Shown in pieces: positions 14,783-22,782 of a stretch of DNA of 64,000 nt. The notes under the pieces are model-generated. The model searched no databases and was not told the origin of the DNA. It saw nothing but the letters and a program-made list of their open reading frames with translations. Every line of letters starts with the position of its first letter. The first letter of the stretch is position 1. The stretch comes from Leifsonia poae (lineage in GTDB: Bacteria > Actinomycetota > Actinomycetes > Actinomycetales > Microbacteriaceae). Where the stretch lies: contig NZ_BSEN01000003.1 in the NCBI RefSeq assembly GCF_027921845.1, forward strand, positions 56,375 to 120,374. The letters run 5' to 3'. The position numbers and the translations under genes were made by a program.

Positions 14783-15372
14783 CCCTCTACCGCCCGGGAA
14801 CCGGCTGGCTGCATCGCGCACCCGCCGGTCCGAAGGCAGCCGTGCTGCTCGTGCTGGTGGTCGCGGTGACGCTGCTCCCGTCGACCCTGGCCGCGGCCTC
14901 CGTCGCCGCGCTGGTCACGACGGCGAGCTACCTGATCGGGGGGCTCGGCTGGCGCGTGCTCGGCCGGCAGGTGGTCTCCGTGCGCTGGGTGATCGTGATC
15001 ACGCTCGGCGCTCAGCTCGTCTTCCTGACGCCGGAGGTGGCCGTGGCGAACAGCACGCGCGTGCTCGCCGCCATCCTGATCGCGGGCCTGCTGGTGCTGA
15101 CGACCCGGGTCGCCGACCTGCTCGACGCCGTCGAACGCGGGCTGCGGCCGTTCGAGCGCATCGGGGTCGACGCCGAACGGGTCGCGCTGGTGCTCGCCGT
15201 CTCGATCACGACGATCCCCGTGCTGGTGCGGCTCGCCGCCGGCGTGCGGGAGGCGCAGAAGGCGCGAGGCGTGCGCGTCGGTGTCGCCGGCTTCGTGATC
15301 CCGTTCCTGGTCGTCTCCCTCAAGCACGCCGACGAGCTGGGCGAAGCCCTGACCGCTCGCGGCGTGCGCTGA
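14776..15372 (+). CDS. bioN: Biotin ECF transporter transmembrane protein BioN
   Basis: A 198-residue EcfT-type membrane coupling protein with helices at about 20-40, 43-60, 67-80, 92-110 and a C-terminal segment. The two coupling motifs that contact the ATPases are visible as AQKARGVR (about 158-165) and ALTARGVR at the C-terminus. It starts 7 bp before the bioM stop. Its last 14 bp including the stop are duplicated directly downstream. Confidence 0.93.
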   Translation: MLTLYRPGTGWLHRAPAGPKAAVLLVLVVAVTLLPSTLAAASVAALVTTASYLIGGLGWRVLGRQVVSVRWVIVITLGAQLVFLTPEVAVANSTRVLAAILIAGLLVLTTRVADLLDAVERGLRPFERIGVDAERVALVLAVSITTIPVLVRLAAGVREAQKARGVRVGVAGFVIPFLVVSLKHADELGEALTARGVR

Positions 15373-15388
15373 ACGGCGTGCGCTGAAC
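15361..15388. repeat. 14-bp tandem duplication over the bioN stop codon
   Basis: GGCGTGCGCTGAAC occurs at 15361-15374 and again at 15375-15388; the TGA at 15370-15372 ends bioN. Confidence 0.9.
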
Positions 15389-15405
15389 GGGATACGGTGA
15401 ACGGG

Positions 15406-15720
15406 ATGCTCATCCACGGCCCCACGATCGACGACCAGACCCGCTGCGTGCACTACGGCGGGCCGCTCGACGTCATCGCGATCAAGTTCCGCTGCTGCGG
15501 CGACTACTACCCGTGCCACCTCTGCCACGCCGAGACGGCAGGGCATCCGGCCGAGCAGTGGCACCTCGACGAACGCGGCGAGCGGGCCGTGATCTGCGGC
15601 GTGTGCGACACCGAACTGACCATCGACGAGTACCTCGCCGTCGACGCCTGCCCGGCATGCGCCGCCGACTTCAACCCCGGCTGCCGGCTGCACACGCACC
15701 TCTACTTCGAGACCGCCTGA
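15406..15720 (+). CDS. CHY-type zinc finger protein
   Basis: A 104-residue protein of the CHY zinc-finger family (PF05495, Hot13-like). RCVHYGGPLDVIAIKFRCCGDYYPCHLCH carries the first Cys/His cluster, ICGVCDTEL the second and ACPACAADFNPGC the third; together they can bind several zinc ions. The biochemical role in bacteria is unknown. ATG 15406 lies 7 nt after a TACGGT box, which suits leaderless initiation; a GTG at 15397 is the alternative start. It is 33 bp after bioN but seems to have its own promoter. Confidence 0.9.
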   Translation: MLIHGPTIDDQTRCVHYGGPLDVIAIKFRCCGDYYPCHLCHAETAGHPAEQWHLDERGERAVICGVCDTELTIDEYLAVDACPACAADFNPGCRLHTHLYFETA

Positions 15721-15766
15721 CCGGAGCCCCCGGGGCCGGCCGCAGCCGTCGTCCAGACCCCGATGG

Positions 15767-15772
15767 GATAAT
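15767..15772 (+). promoter_or_regulatory. -10 box (GATAAT), leaderless
   Basis: GATAAT ends 6 nt before the ATG at 15779, fixing that start over the GTG at 15773. Confidence 0.65.
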
Positions 15773-15778
15773 GTGCGG

Positions 15779-16783
15779 ATGGTCTCCGGCTCCGAGCATC
15801 CGCGCGTCACGCACTTCAACGACTGCGCCTTCGTGGGCCGCGCACTCGTCGGCGCGGCCGCGCGCGCCGGGCTGACGTGGAAGTACGTCGGCCCGGAAGC
15901 GGTCCGTCCCGCTGCCGGCTTCCGCGGCGGGTCGCACCTGCCGGGTGAGCTCCCCTACATCCTGCGTCACGAACGCGTCGCCCTGACGAGCGACGTGGTT
16001 CATGTGCACTACGCGACGTCTGTTCCGCTCCTCCAGAAGCCGTACATCCCGAAGCGCCCCTACGTGCTGCACCTGCACGGCACCGACATCCGGCGCCAGT
16101 GGAAGGCGCCGGAGACGCACGACCTCATCCAGCGGGCGATCGATGGCGCGAGCGCGGTCTACTACCCGAATCTCGACACCGCCGAGGCGGCGACGACCGC
16201 GCGGCCGGATGCCGTCCACATGCCGATCATCGTCGACACGGGCATCCTGCCCGCCTGGAGGCCGTCTTCGGAGTCCGGCAGCCCGACGGTGTTGTTCGTG
16301 TCGCGGTGGGATGACTCCAAGGGCGTCGAGAATCAGCTCGCGGTCGCGCACGCCCTCCGGGCCGCTCTGCCGCAGGATGCCCGCCTGCTCGGTCTCGACT
16401 GGGGCCCGGGAGCACCGGCCGCCGCCGAGGCCGGTGTCGAGCTGGTCCCGCGCCGTTCGCACGATCGCTTCCTCGACCTCATCGCCGGGGCCGATGTGGC
16501 CGTCGCGCAGTCGTCGGGAGTCCTGGCGACGAGCGAGCTGGAGGCGATGGCGATCGGTCCGGCGGTGCTGGTCCCGGTCCCGTCGATCGCTGACGACGGC
16601 GACCCGGCACCGGTGCTGACGGGAACGGTGGACGAGGTGGTCGAGCAGACAATGGACGTGCTCCGTGATCCACGTGCGGCGTCCGTCGCCCTCGGCGGTC
16701 GTGCCTGGGTCGAGAAGAAGCACACCGGCGACCGCTGGGTCGCCGAGCTCGAGCGCGTGTATCGCGCGGCCGCTACGCGCTGA
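15779..16783 (+). CDS. GT-B-fold glycosyltransferase (GT4-like)
   Basis: A 334-residue cytoplasmic glycosyltransferase. DVVHVHYATSVPL and YVLHLHGTDIRRQW are the acceptor-side strands common to GT4 enzymes. SPTVLFVSRWDDSKGVENQLAVAHAL begins the donor-binding domain, and SSGVLATSELEAMAIGPAVLVP is the EX7E-type nucleotide-sugar region, with the first Glu in SELEAMA. The sugar and acceptor cannot be deduced. It precedes a second glycosyltransferase by 59 bp and faces a GT2/ABC exporter pair, a layout seen in cell-surface glycan loci. Confidence 0.87.
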   Translation: MVSGSEHPRVTHFNDCAFVGRALVGAAARAGLTWKYVGPEAVRPAAGFRGGSHLPGELPYILRHERVALTSDVVHVHYATSVPLLQKPYIPKRPYVLHLHGTDIRRQWKAPETHDLIQRAIDGASAVYYPNLDTAEAATTARPDAVHMPIIVDTGILPAWRPSSESGSPTVLFVSRWDDSKGVENQLAVAHALRAALPQDARLLGLDWGPGAPAAAEAGVELVPRRSHDRFLDLIAGADVAVAQSSGVLATSELEAMAIGPAVLVPVPSIADDGDPAPVLTGTVDEVVEQTMDVLRDPRAASVALGGRAWVEKKHTGDRWVAELERVYRAAATR

Positions 16784-16830
16784 CCCGGCGCGTACCGGCA
16801 GCACCCGGCGGACGCCGAGCCGGCCCATGG

Positions 16831-16836
16831 GAGAAT
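16831..16836 (+). promoter_or_regulatory. -10 box (GAGAAT), leaderless
   Basis: GAGAAT, the left half of the palindrome GAGAATTCTC, ends 6 nt before the GTG at 16843. Confidence 0.5.
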
Positions 16837-16842
16837 TCTCCT

Positions 16843-17994
16843 GTGACCGCGCGCCCCTCCCTCCTGATCCTGTCGTTCTCGCCGATCCGTTCGGATCCAC
16901 GCGTCCTCAAGCAGGTCCAGCTCTTCACGCCGCACTACGACGTGACCACCTGCGGCTACGGCGATGCCCCCGACGGCGTCGTCGAGCACATCGAGATCCC
17001 GCGCGAGGCGCGCGCCTGGGTCGACGACAAGGTCGGAATCGCCACCCGGCAGTACAAGCGCGCGTACTGGAACACGCAGGCGGTGAAGGATGCCGTCCCC
17101 AAGCTCGCCGGCCGCTCGTTCGACGGCGTGCTGGCCAACGACCTGAACGCCGTGCCCCTCGCGCTCTCGCTCGATGCGAAACACGGCGTGCACGGCGATC
17201 TCCACGAGTTCGCGCCGAAGGAGAAGGACGACGACCTCACCTGGCGGCTCACGGTCGCGCCCTACATGCGCTGGCTCTGCCGCACGTACCTCCCGCGGCT
17301 GCGTTCGATTACGACCGTGGCGCGCGGCATCGCCGACCGATACGAGTCCGACTACGGAGTGAAGGTCGGCGTGGTGACCAACGCGGCGCCGTACGCCGAT
17401 CGCACCCCGCAGGAGGTGCATGCACCGATCCGTCTCATCCACTCTGCCGCCGGCCAGCGCTACCGCAAGCTCGAGAACTTCATCGAGCTGATGAAGGACG
17501 CACCGTCCAACGTGACGCTCGACATGATCGTCATGCCCAACGAGCCGGACTACGTCGCCGAGTTGAAAGAGCAGGGCCGCGGCGTTCCCGGGCTCACCTT
17601 CCGCGATCCCGTGCCGTACGACAGGCTGGTCGAGACACTGGCGGAGTACGACGTCTCGATGACGTTCCTGCCGCCCACCAACTTCAATCTCGCGCATGCG
17701 CTGCCCAACAAGTTCTTCGAGGCCGTGCAGGCGCGTCTCGGCCTGATCATCGGGCCGTCGCCGGAGATGGCGTCCATCCTCGGCGAGTACGGACTCGGCG
17801 AGGTCGTGCCCGACTTCAGCGTCGCGTCGCTGCGCACGGTCGTCGCTCAGCTGACGCCGGAGAAGGTCGCCGGGTGGAAGCAGGCAGCGGATCGCGCGGC
17901 CAAGGACCTCTCGGCCGAGGAGCAGCAGAGCGAGTGGGTGCGCGCCATCGCCGAACTGTTCGCGGCGCCGGCCACTGCCACCGGAACGGCCTGA
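16843..17994 (+). CDS. GT-B-fold glycosyltransferase
   Basis: A 383-residue protein. LLILSFSPIRSDPRVLKQVQLF at the N-terminus and HGDLHEFAPKEKDDD with AAGQRYRKLENFIELMKDAP resemble actinobacterial GT-B enzymes of cell-surface polysaccharide clusters. NFNLAHALPNKFFEAVQARLGLIIGPSPEMASIL is the donor-site region, with the N-K-F-F-E signature of GT4-like enzymes. Start GTG 16843. It is convergent with the GT2 gene (16 bp between stops). Donor and acceptor unknown. Confidence 0.87.
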   Translation: MTARPSLLILSFSPIRSDPRVLKQVQLFTPHYDVTTCGYGDAPDGVVEHIEIPREARAWVDDKVGIATRQYKRAYWNTQAVKDAVPKLAGRSFDGVLANDLNAVPLALSLDAKHGVHGDLHEFAPKEKDDDLTWRLTVAPYMRWLCRTYLPRLRSITTVARGIADRYESDYGVKVGVVTNAAPYADRTPQEVHAPIRLIHSAAGQRYRKLENFIELMKDAPSNVTLDMIVMPNEPDYVAELKEQGRGVPGLTFRDPVPYDRLVETLAEYDVSMTFLPPTNFNLAHALPNKFFEAVQARLGLIIGPSPEMASILGEYGLGEVVPDFSVASLRTVVAQLTPEKVAGWKQAADRAAKDLSAEEQQSEWVRAIAELFAAPATATGTA

Positions 17995-18010
17995 CGCGTC
18001 GCAGCGCCCG

Positions 18011-19108
18011 TCACCGGGACGGGCGGACCAGGGCCGATGCGATCATGAAGCGCGGCGGCCCCTCGACCGCCAGCATGCCGCGGATGCCACGCGTGACCAG
18101 GGTCGCCGGATGCCCGAACCGGCGTCGGGCGCGCAACGTCGCGGCGAGCACCGAGACATCGGCGTGCCCGTCCGCAATGGCATCGAGAGCCCGGCGGTCC
18201 GCGACCGAGAAGGGGCGCTCGAAGCCGGGGGCTTCTCGTTCGAGCCGCTGGACGAGGTCGGCCGCGAACGTCTGATCATCGCCGTCCCACTCGCCGGAGG
18301 CGATGCGCGCGAGCACGGCCGCGAACACGTGGATGCGCACGATCTTGATCGCCAGCGCCCCGCGCGAGGCGAGCGGCAGGGCCGAGAACCACGGGTCGGC
18401 GAGCAGCTCGTCGACGAAGGCGAACTCGGCCCGCAGGGGCCGGGACGTCATGCTCACGCGGGTCTCCGCGTCCGCGCCCACAACGTAGGCCGGAGCCCCG
18501 CCGGCGTACCGCACGACACCGCCGAACCAGAGCTTGGCGCTGAAACTCTGGTCTTCGCCGGTACGCAGCCCGGCGGGGAACCGCAGACCGAGGCGCTGCA
18601 CGGCCTCCGTCCGGATCAGCCCGAGCGGAGCGGTGCGGTAGGCGAGACGGTCCTTCACCGCGTCCAGGTCCCCTCGACGGAACGGCCTCTTCGGCGGCGT
18701 GCGCACGGTTGCGCCGTTCGCGTGCTTCTGCGGCGGGATCACCGCATCCGCTCGGCCGCCGTCGGTGTGCTTCTCCCACGCGGCGAGCGCACCCGGCTCG
18801 AGCACGTCGTCCGATCCCATGATGGCGACGTAGGGCGCGGTCGCGGCGGCGATGCCGGCCGTGAACGGACCGGCAGCGCTCGGGATGCCGTCGCGGAGCT
18901 CGAGGAAGCGCACGTCTCGCGCTAGCTCTTCCGGCACGACCGCCCGGATCTCCGCCTGATCGATGTTGTGGCACACGACCGTGATGCGCAGCTCGGCGCC
19001 GTCACGCACGTCGAGTCCCGATTCGGTCAGCGAGCGGATGGCCCGGGCGACCGGTCGTCGCGCGTCGTGCACGGCGATGACCGCATCGATGCGAGGTGTC
19101 GTCACCAC
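18011..19108 (-). CDS. Family 2 (GT-A) glycosyltransferase
   Basis: A 365-residue GT2-type enzyme. The N-terminal strand IDAVIAVHDARRPVARAIRSL and APYVAIMGSDDVLEPGAL (SDD as the metal-binding D-x-D equivalent) are the GT-A signature; LRTGEDQSFSAKLWF supplies the ED motif of the catalytic base region. The C-terminal 150 residues are helical and specific to this subfamily. It lies 13 bp downstream of the ABC exporter on the same strand, so the two are probably one transcript: one builds and the other exports a surface glycan. Starts at tandem GTG codons (19106-19108 or 19103-19105). Confidence 0.87.
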   Translation of the reverse strand: MVTTPRIDAVIAVHDARRPVARAIRSLTESGLDVRDGAELRITVVCHNIDQAEIRAVVPEELARDVRFLELRDGIPSAAGPFTAGIAAATAPYVAIMGSDDVLEPGALAAWEKHTDGGRADAVIPPQKHANGATVRTPPKRPFRRGDLDAVKDRLAYRTAPLGLIRTEAVQRLGLRFPAGLRTGEDQSFSAKLWFGGVVRYAGGAPAYVVGADAETRVSMTSRPLRAEFAFVDELLADPWFSALPLASRGALAIKIVRIHVFAAVLARIASGEWDGDDQTFAADLVQRLEREAPGFERPFSVADRRALDAIADGHADVSVLAATLRARRRFGHPATLVTRGIRGMLAVEGPPRFMIASALVRPSR

Positions 19109-19121
19109 GACGCTCCGGCGT

Positions 19122-20912
19122 TCAGTCGATCATGCCGGCGAGCTCGGCCTGCCGGGCGAAATCGGGAACGGCCGCGACGAGTTCGTCGAACGTGCCACTG
19201 GCCGCGACGCGACCGTCGGCCATGTAGTAGATCTGATCGGCGTGCCGGATGGTGGAGAGCCGGTGCGCCACGAGGATGACGGTCACCTTGCCGTGCAGTT
19301 CGCGGATGGCTGTCGCCACGGCCGCTTCTGTCGCACTGTCGAGCGCACTGGTCGCCTCGTCCATCACCAGGACGAACGGGTCGGCGTACAGCGCCCTGGC
19401 GATGCCGAGGCGCTGGCGCTGGCCGCCGGAGAGGGCGAGCCCGCGCTCGCCGATCGGGCCGTCGAGCCCGCCGGCGCGCGACTCGATGGTCTCCCACAGC
19501 TGCGCCTGCTCCAGCGAGGCCTTCGCACGGTCGCGGTCGACGTCCTGCGACCAGGTGAGCGCGACGTTCTGCCCCACTGTCGCGTCGAACAGGGAGACAT
19601 CCTGAGGCACGTAGCCGACCCGGGAGTGCCACGCCGACGCGACGTGGCGCAGCGGGGTCCCGTCGATCGCGATGGTGCCCGACGTGGGATCGACGAGGCC
19701 GAGGATCAGGTCGACCAGGGTGGATTTGCCGGCGCCCGACGAACCGACGAACGCGACGGTGGAACCGAACGGGATGGTCAGCGACACATTGTCGAGGGCG
19801 AGGGGTGCATCGGCCGAATAGCGGAAGCTGACGTCGTCGAGCACCAGCGTTGTCGGATGCTCGGGCAGGTGCCCGGAATCGAGACCGTTCTGCGCCGCCT
19901 TGCCCTGAGCCTCCATGACGCGGATGTCGTCGATCACGTTGCGAGCGTGGGGCAGGTTGGCGGACGTGCCGGCCACGACGGCCTGGAATCGGGTGATCGA
20001 CGGCGCCATGCGGAAACCGGCGAGGCTGAAGATCGAGACCGCCGTCACGGCAGCGGTCATGCTGCCGCCGCCGGTGAGGAAGCCGACCACGCCCACCAGC
20101 ACGAAGCCGCCGATGAGGGCCGTCTCGAGGATGTAGCGCGGCACGTTGTTGAGGAACTGGATGTTCGCACGAGCGCGCGACGTGCGCACGCGGTTGGCGT
20201 GCACCACCTCCTGCACCTCGGCCGACTTGTTGCGCAGGGTCACCTCTTTGAGCGCCCCGATCACCTCGGTGAGCAGACGGGAGACCGTGTAGGAGTAGTC
20301 GCGGTTGACGCGCCCGGCGATCTGCGACTGGCGCGAGATCCAGAAGTAGAGCACGAGACCGACGAGCCCGAGGTAGACGAGCGCGGTGATCGCGATCGCG
20401 GGCTGCGAGATCATCAGCACCAGCAGCACGACGACGAAGGTCGCTGCCTCGCCGATCAGCGAGAACGCGGGGAGCAGAACGCCCGCGATGGTGTTCGCGA
20501 TCCCCCAGTCGGCGAGCCGGACGACATCGGAGGAGTTGCGCTTGAGTCGCTCGACCCAGGGAGCCGCCAGGTACGCGGCCAGCAGGCGGTCGCCGATCTC
20601 CAGTTCGTACGAGGCGAAGCGACGGGTCGCCGAGAACTGCAGCAGCGAGGCGAGCACGCCCTTGAGGATGACGACGAAACAGATCAGGACGAGCAGCCAG
20701 ATCAGGCTCGACGTCGAGATGGTGCCGACGACCGGGAGGGTCAGCGGCTGATTGGAGATGAGCGGCGTCATCACCACGGCCAGCAGGCCCAGCGAGAAGG
20801 CGTCGAGCACCGAGAGCAGTCCGAGCAGCCACGAGTACATCTTCAGGTAGCGGCGGCCGGACGGCGGGAGAAGCGGGAGCAGGTCGCGCAGCGTGCGAAT
20901 CAGAGCCTTCAC
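19122..20912 (-). CDS. ABC exporter with fused membrane and ATPase domains (PglK/MsbA type)
   Basis: A 596-residue half-transporter. Six helices lie in residues 25-330 and an ATPase domain in 345-590: Walker A GSSGAGKST, signature LSGGQRQRLGIARAL, Walker B LVMDEATSALD and switch His in LVAHRLSTIRHAD. Close relatives flip lipid-linked oligosaccharides or export glycolipids as homodimers. The flanking glycosyltransferases suggest a surface glycan as cargo. ATG 20912 has only a weak ribosome site. The 143 bp upstream to the next gene hold its promoter but no clear motif. Confidence 0.9.
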   Translation of the reverse strand: MKALIRTLRDLLPLLPPSGRRYLKMYSWLLGLLSVLDAFSLGLLAVVMTPLISNQPLTLPVVGTISTSSLIWLLVLICFVVILKGVLASLLQFSATRRFASYELEIGDRLLAAYLAAPWVERLKRNSSDVVRLADWGIANTIAGVLLPAFSLIGEAATFVVVLLVLMISQPAIAITALVYLGLVGLVLYFWISRQSQIAGRVNRDYSYTVSRLLTEVIGALKEVTLRNKSAEVQEVVHANRVRTSRARANIQFLNNVPRYILETALIGGFVLVGVVGFLTGGGSMTAAVTAVSIFSLAGFRMAPSITRFQAVVAGTSANLPHARNVIDDIRVMEAQGKAAQNGLDSGHLPEHPTTLVLDDVSFRYSADAPLALDNVSLTIPFGSTVAFVGSSGAGKSTLVDLILGLVDPTSGTIAIDGTPLRHVASAWHSRVGYVPQDVSLFDATVGQNVALTWSQDVDRDRAKASLEQAQLWETIESRAGGLDGPIGERGLALSGGQRQRLGIARALYADPFVLVMDEATSALDSATEAAVATAIRELHGKVTVILVAHRLSTIRHADQIYYMADGRVAASGTFDELVAAVPDFARQAELAGMID

Positions 20913-21055
20913 GACGCGCGTCGCCTGTCCGGAGCCGCGCTGCCGTCCAACTCGATGATCAAAGGTCGTCTGTGCACCAGAACAAACTACACACTCCGCC
21001 TGAGCGAGCGCCCACCGGAACCGACGCCCACGGCCGGGTGGGCGGGCTACGGGGC

Positions 21056-22048
21056 TCAGCCACGGGGGCAGCTGCCGCCGACGACCTCCGCCCGCGGAAA
21101 CGTCCAGCCGCCCTCGAGCACGGCGCGATGCGGGCGGTACATCCGCACCACGTAGTTCCAGCCTGGTGTGATCGGCAGCTGGTTGGGGGCGTCGCCGGGC
21201 TCACCGCCGAACTGCACCGTGATCGTGCCGTCGTCGTTGCGTACCGCGGTGAGGTTGTTGATCGAGTACGCGTGCTGCTCGTTGCGCTCGAAGTAGCCGT
21301 CCGCGTTGTAGACGCTGATCGACCAGAAGCCGTGCACCGGCACGTCCCCCACCGTCAGCCGGTACGGAGTGCTGCCGTCGGCCTGCTCAGGGAACACGGA
21401 CATGTAGCGTGCGTCCCGCGGCGGATTCCCTCCCCAGCCGCCGGCCGTCCCGATCAGGTGCCGGAGCGGGTTCACCTCGACCCTCGTGCCGAACGACGCA
21501 CCCGGTAGATAAGCGAGCGCTGGACTCATCCGACGAAGGGTGTCGCGCACGATGCCGAGCGAGGCCTGATCCCAGTTCGGCGCCTCCAGGGGCGCGCCGA
21601 CGACGGGGGTATCGATCCGGATGGCGTCCTGCAGCGCGTGCACGGCGGCGACGTCGTCGGCGTTCTCCGGGTCGACGAGCGTGCGCACAACGATGCCCGC
21701 GTATCGCGTTCCGATGAGTTCGCGCGTGAAGGTGTGCGGTCCGGCGCCGTAGACGCACCCGGTGGTGTAGTGGTCCTGGCTGACGGGCATCAGCGACAGG
21801 AAGCGTCCGTCCGAGTCCGGCAGGTGCACGGTGACCGGACCCGCCTCCACGTCGACCACTCCCGACGAGTAGAGCGTGTCGCGGTTCATCCGCACGACGG
21901 ACTGCTCCTCCACCCGCGTCGGCACGCGTGCGTGGTGCAGCACCCCCACCCCCGACCGCCCTGCGGCCTTGCGGAAGTACGTGTCGCTCTCGGCCCGGAC
22001 GAAGTTGTCGACCGTGACCGCCACGGACGTCTCCGACCCCGTGCTCAT
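21056..22048 (-). CDS. DUF1254/DUF1214 domain protein
   Basis: A 330-residue protein with the DUF1254 N-terminal portion (FVRAESDTYFRKAAG, VVRMNRDTLYSSGVVDVEAGPVTVHLPD) and the DUF1214 C-terminal portion (ARYMSVFPEQADGSTPYRLTVGDVPVHGFWSISVYNADGYF). No signal peptide is seen, unlike many relatives. The family has no established activity. Start ATG 22048 is preferred over upstream in-frame starts because the domain begins there. It is divergent from the reductase-like gene at 22131. Confidence 0.85.
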   Translation of the reverse strand: MSTGSETSVAVTVDNFVRAESDTYFRKAAGRSGVGVLHHARVPTRVEEQSVVRMNRDTLYSSGVVDVEAGPVTVHLPDSDGRFLSLMPVSQDHYTTGCVYGAGPHTFTRELIGTRYAGIVVRTLVDPENADDVAAVHALQDAIRIDTPVVGAPLEAPNWDQASLGIVRDTLRRMSPALAYLPGASFGTRVEVNPLRHLIGTAGGWGGNPPRDARYMSVFPEQADGSTPYRLTVGDVPVHGFWSISVYNADGYFERNEQHAYSINNLTAVRNDDGTITVQFGGEPGDAPNQLPITPGWNYVVRMYRPHRAVLEGGWTFPRAEVVGGSCPRG

Positions 22049-22130
22049 GCGATGACTGTAGACCCGGGCGGGCATCCAGGGCCAGAGTGGGTGCAGGGGG
22101 ATCAGCGCGGGCGGGCGAGAGGATCCAGCC

Positions 22131-22757
22131 ATGAAGATCGCCATCATCGGCACCGGACGGGTCGGCCGCACCCTCTCCGCCGGATTCGCGACGGCCGGCC
22201 ACGAGGTCGTGCTCGGCTCGCGCGATCCGGACGACCGCGGCGACGCGCCCGCGCCCATCCTGCCGGCCGCGGACGCCGTGGACGGCGCCGACATCGTGGT
22301 CGACGCGATCCCCGGCAACGTCGCCGTGCCGAACCTCCGCGAGCTGGGCAGGTCCGCCCTCGACGGCACGATCCTGATCGATGTCGGCAACGCCCTCGAC
22401 GAGCGCTACGGCCTGGTGTATCCGAACGCGAGCCTCGGTGCAGCCCTCCAGGCGGAGTTCCGGCACACCCGGGTCGTGAAGACACTGAACACCGTGAGTG
22501 CGCCCCTGATGACGCGGCCGAAGGACCTGCCGCCCACCACCGTCTTCCTCTCGGGCGACGACGCCGAGGCGAAGGCGATCGTGGGCGGCCTGCTCGGCGA
22601 CCTCGGCTGGAGCGCCGAGAACCGCATCGACCTGGGCGGCATCGACACCGCCCATGGACCGGAGCTCTACGTCTTCCTCTCGATGGAGATCATGCGCGCG
22701 GTCGGAACGCCGCTGTACGGGATCTCCGTGGTGAGCGGCCCGCGTCCGGTGACCTGA
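22131..22757 (+). CDS. NAD(P)-binding F420-reductase-like protein
   Basis: A 208-residue Rossmann protein of the F420:NADP oxidoreductase-like (NADB_Rossmann, COG2085) group. KIAIIGTGRVGRTLSAGFATAGHEVVLGSRDP is the dinucleotide fold with Ser-Arg after strand 2, a pattern favouring NADPH. VKTLNTVSAPLM and TVFLSGDDAEAKAIVGGLLGDLGW follow the family pattern. The electron partner is not known. A GAGGAT box 6 nt before the ATG suggests a leaderless message. It converges on mgtA. Confidence 0.88.
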   Translation: MKIAIIGTGRVGRTLSAGFATAGHEVVLGSRDPDDRGDAPAPILPAADAVDGADIVVDAIPGNVAVPNLRELGRSALDGTILIDVGNALDERYGLVYPNASLGAALQAEFRHTRVVKTLNTVSAPLMTRPKDLPPTTVFLSGDDAEAKAIVGGLLGDLGWSAENRIDLGGIDTAHGPELYVFLSMEIMRAVGTPLYGISVVSGPRPVT

Positions 22758-22782
22758 CCGCGCGCTGCGCCTGCGCATCGGC

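Noticed and set aside
16665-18275. Alternative long frame across the glycosyltransferase gene
   Set aside because: It is out of frame with the clear GT-B protein at 16843 and is Arg-rich, as expected for a shadow in high-GC DNA.
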